Below, piece by piece: positions 37,828 to 47,697 of a stretch of 64,000 bases of DNA. The stretch comes from Staphylotrichum longicolle (taxonomy: Eukaryota; Ascomycota; Sordariomycetes; Sordariales; Chaetomiaceae): positions 6,820,001 through 6,884,000 of the forward strand of contig JAHCVI010000001.1 in the NCBI GenBank assembly GCA_019096155.1, given 5' to 3'. A program made the position numbers and the translations under genes. Numbering within the stretch: position 1 is the stretch's first letter; each line of letters opens with the position of its first letter. The notes beneath the pieces are model-generated. The model saw only the letters and a program-made list of their open reading frames with translations, was not told the DNA's origin and did no database searches.

Positions 37828-38346
37828 GCACTTCACCGGAGCAGCTGGTGCAGCAGCAGCAGGTGGAACAGAGACGGGAGGAGGAGGAGGAGGAGGAGAA
37901 AGCGCGGGGACGTGGCAGCTCTCCAAGTCGGACCTGGCCACGCTGCTCGACCTGAGCAAGCGGCTGAACCTGGAGGGGGAGATCACGCCGGTCATGGCGT
38001 GGGGGATGGTGCTGGCGCACCGCGGGGTCGGCGAGATGAGGGCCGAGGACTTTGCCAGGCTGGCGGAGGAGCTGGGGGGGAAGGTGCGGTGTTATGGGTA
38101 TGTTTCTTCTTTTTTCTTTTCTTTTTTACTCTCCTTCTTTTCTCTGGCGTTTCTCTGGTAGGGGGAAGGTAAGGGGAGGGGGAAGGGTAAGGGGTGGTGT
38201 GTGGCAGGGGTTGCGTTAGACTTATTTTGTGGTGCTGGATAATGCTGACTGGAACGCACAGATTTGGCGCGGTGATGGAGGAGTTCGAGGTGCGGGATGC
38301 GCTGGAGAATGTGTTTTCCATGAGGCCCGAATTTGGAGGGCATTGA
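36670..38346 (+). CDS. Yap-like bZIP transcription factor with 17-Gln run, 429 aa
   Basis: Five coding exons (36670-36802, 36861-36948, 37013-37477, 37579-38097, 38262-38346) join in frame to 429 residues. The basic region NRQAQRTHRER (residues 69-79) has the N-x7-R spacing, with a heptad series L87, L94, I101, L108, L115. The first intron follows codon 44, just before the basic region, and the second interrupts it. A conserved C-terminal module starts GIDFVLALEKPCMNHLPWML and contains GHALMASCPP, known from a group of uncharacterised fungal bZIP proteins. Between the modules are Ser/Gly-rich linkers. Residues 296-312 are 17 glutamines encoded almost only by CAA, next to a His/Asn stretch. 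The start has a good context (ACCATGG). It is a nuclear regulator; the target is unknown. The eIF3d gene follows 427 bp downstream. Confidence 0.88.
37778..37828 (+). repeat. (CAA)n triplet repeat encoding poly-Gln in the bZIP gene
   Basis: Sixteen CAA codons followed by one CAG in the fourth coding exon. Length changes in whole codons would alter only the Gln tract. Confidence 0.9.
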
Positions 38347-38773
38347 TTTCAACGAATGTTGTCACTGTCAAAAGGAAGGCGTTGGAGTCGGTAACGAAGA
38401 AGGTTTGGTTGGGTGTACAGTATTGTTTTGTTGGTCAATCGTTGGTTGGGTAGACAATGTTGAGTTTGCAACATAGCTTACCTGCAATGGACTCTCTTCG
38501 TTGAAGTTGGTCAACTCGACTGTTTCAGTGACATGCCTTAGAGAAAGCTCGAGGAAAGCGGCCGTCAGTGACCTGAGCCCGCACGGTGCCGCCCAAAGAT
38601 CCTCGAACTCTTGGCGCTGCCCCACACCACACAACACCCCACCAAAGAGAATTTCGACCTGCAAAATAAAAGAAGCTTTGTCCGTCAACCCCACGGCAGC
38701 GCTAACGACATCGCCCTCGAACTCCGACACCCCCTCCCGTCTCCCATCTCCCATCAAACCGCAAACCGACACC
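38347..38773. other. Intergenic spacer bZIP - eIF3d
   Basis: This 427-bp spacer holds the bZIP 3' UTR and the eIF3d promoter and leader, which becomes CA- and CCC-rich before the ATG. No other feature is seen. Confidence 0.5.
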
Positions 38774-40650
38774 ATGGCGGAACCCGCGGCGGGCATTTCG
38801 TCGCTCGTCGACCTCATCAGCTCGCTGCCCGACCCCGAGAGCACCTGGGGCCCGACCATCACCTCCGAGACCACCCTCAATGGCGTCCCCTACGCCCCCT
38901 TCTCCAAGAGCGACAAGCTGGGCCGCATGGCCGACTGGACCGACGCGAAGGACGGCAGGGACGGGCGCGGCAGGCAACAGTACAACAGGAATTACCGTGG
39001 TGCGTTTGTAGCGCTAGAGCGCAAATCGTAAGGTTACTTTGACTGACATGTCGTTTTTTAAAAGACCAGCAAGTCTACGGTGCCGGCTCTGCCTCGCTCT
39101 TCACCGCCCCCGTGGCCGAGGACGAGGCTTCCTTCTCGGTCGTCTCAAACGTGCGCGACACCGGCAAGACCCGCTTCGGGCGGGGCGCCGTCTTCACCCG
39201 CGGCGGCCGTGGCCAGCGCGGTGCGCGCGGCGATACCCGGGGCGGTGGTCGCCAGCAGTTCCAGCGCGCGGGGCGCGGCGGGCAGCAGTATGGCGGCGGC
39301 TATGAGGGCCGTGGCGGCGCGCGGGGCGGCGGTGCTCGAGGCCGCCGCTTCGGCTGGAAGGACTACGACAAGCCGCAGCGCAACCGCGATGCGTCCATCA
39401 ACATCAAGGCCGACTGGAAGCTCGTCGAGGAGATCGACTTCAACCGTCTCAGCAAGCTCAACCTGGACGCCGACGAGGGCGAGGATGTCGACAGCTACGG
39501 TTTCCTGTACTACTACGACCGTTCGTACGACAAGCCGCCCGTCAAGAGCGCCGAGCGCAAGCTGGCTGTCGTGGACCGCGCCGTGTACAACGTGACGACG
39601 TCGTCGGACCCCATCATCCAGGAGCTCGCCGACAAGAACGAGGCCACCATCTTCGCCACCGACAGCATCCTGTCGATGCTCATGTGCGCCCCGCGCTCCG
39701 TCTACCCGTGGGACATTGTCATCGTCCGGCAGGGCAACAAGGTGTTCCTCGACAAGCGCGACAACGCGGCGCTCGACATGGTCACGGTCAACGAGAACGC
39801 GGCCGACGCGCCGCTCGAGGCGTCGGAGGGCTCCAAGGAGGTCATCAACCAGCCGCCTGCGCTCGCCGAGGAGGCCACGTACATCAACCACAACTTTGCC
39901 AACCAGGTGGTGCTCGAGAGCCAGAACCAAAAGGTCGACATGGCGCACGAGAACCCCTTCTACAGCGCGTCGGACGAGACGGAGCCGCCGGCGTCCAAGG
40001 CGTACAAGTACCGCCGCTTCGACCTGTCGACCAGCGAGGAGGAGCCCACATACCTGGTCGTCCGCACGGAGCTGGACGCGGTTCAGAAGAACGCCATCAA
40101 CGGCGAGGACCAGTTCGTCACGGTCCACGCGCTCAACGAGTTCGACAACAAGGCGCAGGGCAGCGGCGGCGCGCTCGACTGGCGCACCAAGCTGGTGTCG
40201 CAGCGCGGTGCCGTCGTGGCCACCGAGATGAAGAACAACAGCTGCAAGCTGGCCCGCTGGACCGTGCAGAGCATCCTGGCCAAGGCCGATGTCATGAAGC
40301 TTGGGTGCGTATTCATTCCCCCCTTTTTTTTCTTTTTCCGGCGAGAACATCAACTAACAGGGTACAGCTTCGTCTCGCGCGTGTCGCCCAAGGTCAACGA
40401 CAAGCACGTGGTGCTTGGCGTCATTGGCTGGAAGCCCAAGGACTTTGCCAACCAGATGAACCTGCAGCTGTCCAACGGCTGGGGCATCGTGCGCACCATC
40501 GCCGACATGTGTCTGCAGCGCGAAGAGGGCAAGTACGTGCTGGTCAAGGACCCCAACAAGAGCATCCTGCGCCTGTACGAGGTCCCGGCTGGCGGGCTGG
40601 ACGACGACGAGGAGCCCGAGCCCGAGGTCGTCGCTGAGGAGGAGGAGTAA
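38774..40650 (+). CDS. Translation initiation factor eIF3 subunit d, 582 aa
   Basis: Three exons (38774-38999, 39065-40304, 40368-40650) give 582 residues, the usual length for fungal eIF3d. The start lies in ACACCATGG. The N-terminus has TWGPT and PFSKSDKLGRMADWT, family signatures, then an Arg/Gly-rich RGG segment (about 114-177) that can bind RNA. The core contains DKPQRNRDASINIKADWKLV, SYGFLYYYDR and the cap-binding-like domain with NTTSSDP-like and DSILSMLMCAPRSVYPWDIV motifs; it ends in an acidic tail (DDDEEPEPEVVAEEEE). eIF3d (fission yeast Moe1) is a peripheral subunit of the cytoplasmic eIF3 complex and can bind the cap of selected mRNAs. The second intron has a T-rich interior and CTAAC branch site. 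Strong G/C bias at third positions fits high expression. Confidence 0.96.
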
Positions 40651-41093
40651 GGTAGTTGAGGGGATGGTGGTCCGAAGCACAAGCACAATAGACTGAGACT
40701 CTTGTGGACCAACATGTACATGTTTGATGACCGCGACGCTTGTCTCATTTCACTCGAGCCTGACTTGAATCGTCCTTGATCCCTGTCTCTCTCCTCGCTC
40801 TCCCAAGCCCTTTGAGCGTAAATGGCTGCACGTGACAGCGCGATGCCCAGTGGCGTGTCCACACCCCACCTTTTTTTGCAGATCGAGACCGCGTTTGCTC
40901 GTTCCCAGTTCCTCCCAGTTCCCGCACCAGATCTCCCCCTACATCTTCCACATCTCACCCCGCCCTTGTCCCTCACAACCCCGCCTGACCAACGAGATCT
41001 GTACTCACATCACCCAACTGCATCCCAGAGTGGAATCCAGAGAGATCCGAAACTCCAATTACCTCGACACCCACCTACCCACACACACACACG
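40651..41093. other. Intergenic spacer eIF3d - pso2
   Basis: This 443-bp spacer contains the eIF3d 3' UTR and the pso2 promoter and leader, ending in a CA run just before the ATG. No further element was recognised. Confidence 0.5.
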
Positions 41094-44021
41094 ATGGCCC
41101 CTTCAACGACGAAAACGAAACCAAAACCCAAAGCGAAACCCCCGAAGCTGTCCCAGACCCGCCTCAAGATGGCGGCAACACCGCAGAAGCCCGCGTCCGC
41201 GTCCGCGGCCAAGGCCAGGACCCCGACGACGACACGATCCAACAAGCCGAACGCCAGCATCCTGAGCTTCTTCAAGAAGGCGTCCGAGGAGGGGCTTTTC
41301 ATCGAGGAGGGCAAATCCGGTGTCGCGCTGGAAGGCGGGGTGGACGAGGAGGAGCTGGATGTGGAGGTGGAGGTGGCTGAAGAGGCGGGGGAGGGGTTAC
41401 ACGGTGGGGAGGGAGGAGGTGAGCAAATCTATGAGTCGAGTCCTGTACGGGAGCAGCAACGGCGACGAGAGGAGGGCAGGTATAATGAGGCTGGCGGGGC
41501 GGTGAAGAGGCGGAGGTTGAGTCTTGGTTTGGGAGAGGGGCTGGGGGTCGGGGCGGGAGAGGGAATGGGTATACTGGAGCTGGGCGGCAAGGGGATGGAC
41601 GAGCCCAAGGCGGAAGAAAGACGAGCTGCGGCTCCGGCCAAGAAGAAGCCCGGGAATCCGTTCTTGGATGACGACTCCGACTCCGATTCCGACCCGGACG
41701 AGGACGGTATCGAGACGCCGACTGCAAGGGTGAGATTGCCGCCGCCTGCGTTTGATGCCTCCCGCGAGAGAGACCGTTGTGGTGCCGGACCGGCCAAGCT
41801 TACCAGTGCGACGACCATTTCCAGGGTGCCGCTTCTCAGGCAGCAGACGTCGGGAGCGGAGTTAGGGGGTGATTGCAACGACGACGACGACGACGACAAC
41901 GCCGGCGACATACCAGATGGGGATCCAAATGACCACGACGCGGAACAGCTGGAGGACGAGGATTTCACGGGCGAAGAGCTCAAGGCGATGCGATACATGG
42001 AAGAGCAGGCACGGTTGGAGGCCGAGGCGGAGGGGGAAGAATACGAGGCGATGGACATTGGCGATGACGACGACGAGGCCATGACGGAGAGCTGTCCGGT
42101 CTGCAACGGCAGTCTTTCCGGGGCGACCCCGGACCAAGCGACCGCGCACGTCAATTCCTGTCTCGACGGCAACCCGACGCCCCTGCCGAAACCATCTGGT
42201 AGCGTCGCAGAGGCCGAGGCTGTGGAGGTGAGCAAACGGTTCGCCAAAGCTGCGGTGCCCCGGCCGGGGCAGGCAAACCCCATCAGTCTGGGGGGCGAAA
42301 CGGGAGGAGGGCCGTCCACCTCGGCGTTTGCCAAGCTCATGTCTGGTCACGCCGAGGATGCTGCGTGGGCAACGGCTGCGGCCGCGGAGACGGCATCACG
42401 AGGCATGCCCGCGTACAAGCGGACCTGTCCGTTTTACAAGATCATGCCGGGCTTCTCCATCTGCGTCGACGCCTTCCGGTACGGGGCCGTGGAGGGCTGC
42501 CAGGCGTATTTCCTGAGCCACTTCCACAGCGACCACTACGTGGGCCTGACCGCGAGCTGGACGCATGGCCCCATCTACTGCAGCAAAGTCACCGGCTCGC
42601 TCGTCAAGTCGCAGCTGAGAACGGCCGCCAAGTACGTCGTAGAGCTCGAGTTTGAAAAGACGGTGCCCGTTCCCGATACCAAGGGCGTCACCGTCACCAT
42701 GATCCCCGCGAACCACTGTCCGGGCAGCTCCCTCTTCCTGTTTGAGAAGACCACTGCCGGGAGGACGCAGCGGATCCTCCACTGCGGCGACTTCCGCGCC
42801 TGTCCCGCTCACGTCGAGCACCCGAAGCTGCGCCCGGAGACGGTGGATGCCATCACGGGCCGGACAAAGCAGCAGAAGATTGACGTCTGCTACCTCGACA
42901 CCACCTACCTGAACCCGCGCTACTCCTTCCCGCCGCAGCAGGACGTGATCCAAGCCTGCGCCGACCTTTGCGCCCGTCTCAACAAGAGCCTCCTCGCCGA
43001 CGACGCCCGCGAGTGGGACGCCCTGCAGCGGCGACAGGGCAAAGGCGCCTCCTCCACCACAGAAAGCGTCACCAAATTCTTCGCCGCCGCACCCCCACCC
43101 TCCTCAACAACAACAACGACGACGACGACAACAAAACCCTCCCCAGCACCGCCCACCACCACCAACGGCAACAGCAACGCCTTCACAGCCCTCACCAACG
43201 CGCCCCGCAACTACAACCCCAACCGCCTCCTCGTCGTCTGCGGCACCTACAGCATCGGCAAGGAGCGCATCTGCGTGGCCATCGCCAAGGCGCTGCGCAC
43301 CAAGATCTACGCGAGCCCGGCCAAGATCCGCATGTGCAAGCAGCTCGGCGACCCGGAGCTGTCGGCCCTGCTCACGCCCGACCCGGCCGAGGCCCAGGTC
43401 CACATGCAGATGCTGATGGAGCTGCGCGCCGAGACGCTCGCCGAGTACCTCGAAGGGTACAAGGCGCGGCGCGAGTTTGGGCGCATCGTGGGGTTCCGGC
43501 CGTCGGGGTGGAGCTTCCGGCCGAGTGCGCCCACGGCGGCGGCTTCTTCTTCGAATCATAATGGCGGCGGCGGTACTAGTGTAGCTGGCAGTGCGGGCGC
43601 GGTCGGCGCGAACCTGCCCCCCGGCTCGCTGCCGACGGCGCAGCTGCTGCACGGCGCGGGCTGGCGGACGCGGTTCGGCGCGGGCGACCTGGTGCCGCAG
43701 CGCGGCGCCACCCGCGAGGCCATGTGCTTTGGCGTGCCGTACAGCGAGCACAGCAGCTTCCGCGAGCTGGCCATGTTCGTCATGGCGCTGCGCATCGAGC
43801 GGGTCGTGCCGACGGTCAATGTCGGCAGCGAGGCGAGCCGGCGCAGGATGAAGGGGTGGATCGACCGGTGGGTCGCGGAGAGGCGGAGGGGAGGGCTCGT
43901 GAGGGTTTTGGAGGAGGGGGGAGGGGAAAGGAAAGAGGGTGGTGGGAAGAAGGGGGGGGGGGGGGGAGAGGCGTTGTTGTGGGAGGGCAAGGAGGGCAAG
44001 GGTGGCGGGGTGTATTGGTAG
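41094..44021 (+). CDS. DNA interstrand cross-link repair nuclease Pso2/Snm1, 975 aa
   Basis: One intron-free frame of 975 residues. A Lys-rich N-terminus holds NASILSFF (53-60), which fits a PCNA-interacting PIP box apart from Asn for Gln. A UBZ4-type zinc finger has C334, C337, H352 and C356. The metallo-beta-lactamase core starts near 455: HFHSDH at 476-481 is the HxHxDH metal motif, ANHCPGSS supplies another His (about 541), HCGDFR an Asp (about 566); the beta-CASP part ends with VPYSEHSSF (His about 885). A Thr/Pro/Asn-rich insert (about residues 660-700) separates YLDTTYLNPRYSFPP from NRLLVVCGTYSIGKERI. Pso2/SNM1A is a nuclear 5' exonuclease that digests past interstrand cross-links. A G15 homopolymer near the 3' end encodes part of the Gly/Lys/Glu-rich tail. 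Confidence 0.95.
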   Translation: MAPSTTKTKPKPKAKPPKLSQTRLKMAATPQKPASASAAKARTPTTTRSNKPNASILSFFKKASEEGLFIEEGKSGVALEGGVDEEELDVEVEVAEEAGEGLHGGEGGGEQIYESSPVREQQRRREEGRYNEAGGAVKRRRLSLGLGEGLGVGAGEGMGILELGGKGMDEPKAEERRAAAPAKKKPGNPFLDDDSDSDSDPDEDGIETPTARVRLPPPAFDASRERDRCGAGPAKLTSATTISRVPLLRQQTSGAELGGDCNDDDDDDNAGDIPDGDPNDHDAEQLEDEDFTGEELKAMRYMEEQARLEAEAEGEEYEAMDIGDDDDEAMTESCPVCNGSLSGATPDQATAHVNSCLDGNPTPLPKPSGSVAEAEAVEVSKRFAKAAVPRPGQANPISLGGETGGGPSTSAFAKLMSGHAEDAAWATAAAAETASRGMPAYKRTCPFYKIMPGFSICVDAFRYGAVEGCQAYFLSHFHSDHYVGLTASWTHGPIYCSKVTGSLVKSQLRTAAKYVVELEFEKTVPVPDTKGVTVTMIPANHCPGSSLFLFEKTTAGRTQRILHCGDFRACPAHVEHPKLRPETVDAITGRTKQQKIDVCYLDTTYLNPRYSFPPQQDVIQACADLCARLNKSLLADDAREWDALQRRQGKGASSTTESVTKFFAAAPPPSSTTTTTTTTTKPSPAPPTTTNGNSNAFTALTNAPRNYNPNRLLVVCGTYSIGKERICVAIAKALRTKIYASPAKIRMCKQLGDPELSALLTPDPAEAQVHMQMLMELRAETLAEYLEGYKARREFGRIVGFRPSGWSFRPSAPTAAASSSNHNGGGGTSVAGSAGAVGANLPPGSLPTAQLLHGAGWRTRFGAGDLVPQRGATREAMCFGVPYSEHSSFRELAMFVMALRIERVVPTVNVGSEASRRRMKGWIDRWVAERRRGGLVRVLEEGGGERKEGGGKKGGGGGEALLWEGKEGKGGGVYW
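43952..43966 (+). repeat. G15 homopolymer inside the pso2 coding region
   Basis: Fifteen G residues encode part of a glycine run 18-23 residues before the stop. A one-base change would replace only the last residues and leave the nuclease core intact. Confidence 0.85.
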
Positions 44022-44205
44022 GGTTTTGTTTGTGGTCGTTTGACATGGGGACATGATGATCCCCTGGGAACAACTTCTCCCTAACACAAGCTGGTCAAAG
44101 TAATCCAAGGTACTTTTGCCCGTCATCCCTCCACATATGCACACATTGAAAACACAAAAAAAGGTCGCACAAAATCAGACTCCCCTTTCTTGGAGGGAGA
44201 AAAAC

Positions 44206-44210
44206 AAAAA
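44206..44210 (-). terminator. Pol III terminator of tRNA-Met
   Basis: On the minus strand TTTTT (then GTTTTT) lies 33 nt beyond the tRNA 3' end, the first T-run of at least five after the gene. Confidence 0.6.
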
Positions 44211-44242
44211 GACAACGACTGTTACTGAGCAAGTAACACAAC

Positions 44243-44350
44243 TGGGAACTGTGAGGCTCGAACTCACGACCTCAGGATATCCCGATCTGAGACCGGATCA
44301 TACAGAACACTAGTATGAGACCTGCGCTCTTCCAACTGAGCCAAGCTCCC
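44243..44350 (-). tRNA. tRNA-Met(CAU), elongator type, with 35-nt intron
   Basis: The minus strand folds as a tRNA: acceptor GGGAGCT pairs with AGTTCCC, D-arm GCTC/GAGC, anticodon stem CAGG/CCTG with the U31-U39 mismatch common in elongator tRNA-Met, and T-arm GTGAG-TTCGAGC-CTCAC. The anticodon loop reads CTCATA A with the intron after position 37, where nuclear tRNA introns lie. Removing 35 nt leaves exactly 73 nt including the discriminator A. It reads the AUG codon in the cytosol. Confidence 0.92.
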
Positions 44351-45048
44351 TGTGGAGTTTCTTTTGTGTGTTTGTCGTTCTTGGCGTGGAGGGTTGGAGA
44401 GGAGGCTCCATATGCGGAGTGGGTGAGGGAATTTTTTTTGCTGAGAGGGGGGAGAATGTGGAGCTCTGAGTGAGTCTATGGGGTGGTTGTCATGTTACTG
44501 TGTTGTCTTTTGATGACTGTGGCGTTGGAGTGCGGATGGTTTCGTCAGGCGGGTTGGGTGGTCTGGGGAGAGTTCGTTTGAGGTTATGGAAGGGGCGGGG
44601 AGGAAGGGTTACCTAGCTGGGATGAGGATGTTGATCGAGGGGGTATGGTTGGGCATCGCATGTCTGTTGTTGAGGGGTATGACTGCCGCTGCCTTGTATA
44701 TTCAGAGGACACAGCGTTGGAAGTTCACGACGAGAAGGGAGACTGTGAGGGATGACAGGTAGGCTGAAGATGGAGCTGGTAGTTGCTTGGTATCCGAGCT
44801 ATGCCCTGCGTATGCGCTTCCATCTCGCTCCTCAGCGACAGGTCCGCCTGACCGTGTCCCAAATACCAAAGGCTTTCCACCCCTTAGCACCCCGGCGGCG
44901 CTGTGCCTTGTCTCCCGTTGCCTTTCCCATGCCACTCACATCGCACCAAATGGTCATGCTCCGCCCGACCACACACACTCCTCGTGGAAACCCATCCAAC
45001 CCCCCCTTTATGCCCTTCCGCAGAACCGCATCCCACTCTCACCGTTTC
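44351..45048. other. Spacer between tRNA-Met and LSM2
   Basis: G/T-rich sequence without a credible coding frame. The part next to 45048 is the LSM2 3' UTR; the part next to 44350 is upstream of the tRNA. Confidence 0.5.
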
Positions 45049-46075
45049 TCATTTCCCCTTGCCCGCCTGGTTCGCGGCCTCTGTTCGACGTCAGAATCCC
45101 TTCCCCTCCTTCGTAACCTCACCAGATAAAACCGGCCGCTGAAAGAGAAACTCACCTCTCCTCGTGGCGTCCTCCAGCAGCGGGATATCCACCGCGTTCG
45201 CGGGCAGGTGGACATATCTCACCACCGAACCGCGGATGAAGACATTCTTGACGGCGCTCTACCACCGCACACATCGTTCAGCATTCATCCATTCATCAAA
45301 AACCTGACACCGCAGCAGAAAAAAAGAACTCACCATGTGCGGATACTTGAGCTCCTCGAGCACCTGGATGTTGTCGAGCTTGATGTTGAGGTACTGATCG
45401 ACGCTCTTGAGGACGCCGCGGATCTGGATGTCGTTCTTGAGCTCGACCGTGACCTCGTGGTCGATGAGGGTCTTGAAGAAGCTGTTGTGTGTGTGTGAGA
45501 GTCTGGGGTCGAGAGAAAACCGAGGATTGAGGCGGCTTGTGGGTGATGGTTTTGACTAGGGAATGAATAGAAATGAATAGGAAGGAATAGGAAGGAATGG
45601 GATGGGGGCGGCGCCAAGTGGAAAGGGGATGAAGTGAGAATGGTCGGTGAGAGTGGATGGCCGGTGACGGTGGGGCTGCAAGCTATGGTGTTGAAGGGAC
45701 GAGTCTATGGAAAACGTTGGGAAACGATATGTCGTCGGACTGGGATATGGTGGTTGAGAGGAGAGGTGAGGGTGGGTGATGGAGGCAAGTCCAGTGTTGG
45801 ATGAGAGATGCAGCGAGGGGGTAGAGACATGACATAGTCATCTCTGCCCGCAACCAAAACAAGCAAACCCAAAGCCTTGCATGCCCACATCCCGTACCCT
45901 TGAAGCTGCCCACCCCCCCCTCAAAACAAGAACCCAAAACCCATACCCAGTCGCCAGACCCAAGTCGCAAAATCGCAGAGAGGAGACTCTGGGGTCGACG
46001 ACCACAGGAAAATCCACGTAAAAGGGAAGATAACTCATGACAAAATGAACCATGCACATACCTGAAAAACAACAT
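45049..46075 (-). CDS. U6 snRNA-associated Sm-like protein LSM2, 98 aa
   Basis: Four coding exons (46062-46075, 45334-45481, 45156-45258, 45049-45080) give 98 residues starting MLFFSFFKTLIDHEVTVELK. Sm1 (DHEVTVELKNDIQIRGVLKS, VDQYLNIKLD) and Sm2 (VFIRGSVVRYVHLP) motifs are complete, and the tail VDIPLLEDATRREAANQ is typical of LSM2. The first coding exon is only 14 nt (MLFF plus two bases) and is followed by an intron of 580 nt with a GTATGT donor and an ACAACAG acceptor; the other introns are 75 bp each. LSM2 belongs to both heteroheptamers: Lsm2-8 binds the U6 3' end in the nucleus and Lsm1-7 works in cytoplasmic mRNA decapping. The long first intron could carry regulatory sequence, but no snoRNA was recognised in it. 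Confidence 0.95.
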
Positions 46076-47697
46076 GTTGAAGGACGTTGTGGTGCCGCCC
46101 AATAGTTACGCGACAACAAAGAGCAGCAGTCACTCAGAACTCCGTGTTGGTGATGTTCCTGGTCAGTGCAGCTGCCGAGCCTGATGGAAAGCACCAAAGG
46201 TCCGGACCCACACCTTGTCATGCTCAATCAGCCCAGCACAAGAGTTGGCGCCTGGAAGTTCAGGGACACAACATGTATCAGGGTTGGGGTTATCTGCACT
46301 CAACTGACCTGGGCACGCTGGGGAAGAGCCAGGGTCAGCAACGTAACAGAAACACCAACCACACGATCCCACAGGCCCAACCAGCCCCCTCCAAACCAAA
46401 GCCACAAGTTTTAGTGCAATCACGGCAAAACCTCCGACCGGTCCCAGGCCTAGCTAGTCCTCGCGCCCCGGCCCGTTCCCTCAGAACCACAAAACCGCCA
46501 TCATCAAATCGGCTGGCCAACCGCCGGCTCGTCAAGGGACCGTGGTTGCGGGCCGCACGCAGTAGTCCAAACACACGACTCCTACACTCCCAGTCCAATG
46601 GGAACACGAGATATGTAAAATGGGCAAATTCCATTCGGTGCGTGTGTATGTATGTATATCCGGCGACGGATCAGCCATTCAGAGTCTAACATCCAGAGCG
46701 TTCCCCGGCTACCAGACCCGGGGGGCGTCAAAAAAAAAGAAAGATGGTCGTGAGAAGGGAAGAAACACTTAAAAATCACAAACGCAACATCGTCAAAACT
46801 AAACGCAGTCCCTCCCACTCCACCCATCCCCTCCTCTGACTGCAACTCGTCTTCTTTTTTGTTCTTTGTCTTGGTTGTCTCGGGCGTCCTCTTTACTCTT
46901 TCTTTCCTGCTCCTGTTTTCCCCTGTTCCCCTCGGTTCCCATCGCGGGTTCCATTCTGCCAGCCCAAGCCCACACACCATGTCCATCCCTTCTCCTCCGC
47001 AGCGCAGAACGACGCAAGAGGTATCCTCGCCAAAGGAAATGAAGAAAAAGAGGGGAAAAAATGGATCAATAAATAGCAATATGGTAGGAAGAAAAACGAG
47101 TAAAAACATCCACAAGCGGGGGTATGTTGGGGGTATCCGGTCGTAACCCATCAGTCCATCATGCACAATCTTTCCCTTCCCAGTCCACCAGAAAAAGGAG
47201 TGCCCCTTCCCGCCCTGCCGCCGTCCCATCCCAGGGATCCCCACCCAGTAAATTCCAGCCTGCCAAACGGGACCGCCAATGCTATGCTCTGTGTCGCTGA
47301 TATGCTGTGAGGCCAAGTGTATCGTGGTATCCGGGAGAGGAAAATACGAAATAAGCCGCTTCGCCAAACCAGAACAGAAACCAAAACACGCTCAACCCGG
47401 AGAAACGAGTAGTCGCCCCCTCGAGACCCGCCAGTGTTGATGCCACATGGAAAAGCCAGAGTAGTGTTGCCCAATCTGGAGAAAGATAACAAAGAAAGCA
47501 AACAGTAAAAAAACACACGTCTCGCCAGCCCCAAGACTCCTCGCCAAAGTTTGTCCGGTTTAGAGAAATAAGAGTAGGGTGGGTTGTCGTAACTTCGTTG
47601 ACCGGTTTGGGGACATGTGAAAACGAAGGGTGCAAAGCGCAAACTGCATGGACCCTCGTTCTCACCCCTGCCAGCTCGTCCATTGCGACGGCGATCG
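46076..47697. other. LSM2 promoter and HAP2 3' flank
   Basis: The left part is upstream of LSM2. The right part lies downstream of HAP2 and is probably its 3' UTR. A 261-codon minus-strand frame at 46582-47367 has no recognisable domain, runs through T/A-rich low-complexity sequence and was not called. Confidence 0.45.

Noticed and set aside
46582..47367. 261-codon minus-strand frame downstream of HAP2
   Set aside because: Low-complexity T/A-rich part translates into a Phe/Leu run; best explained as HAP2 3' UTR.
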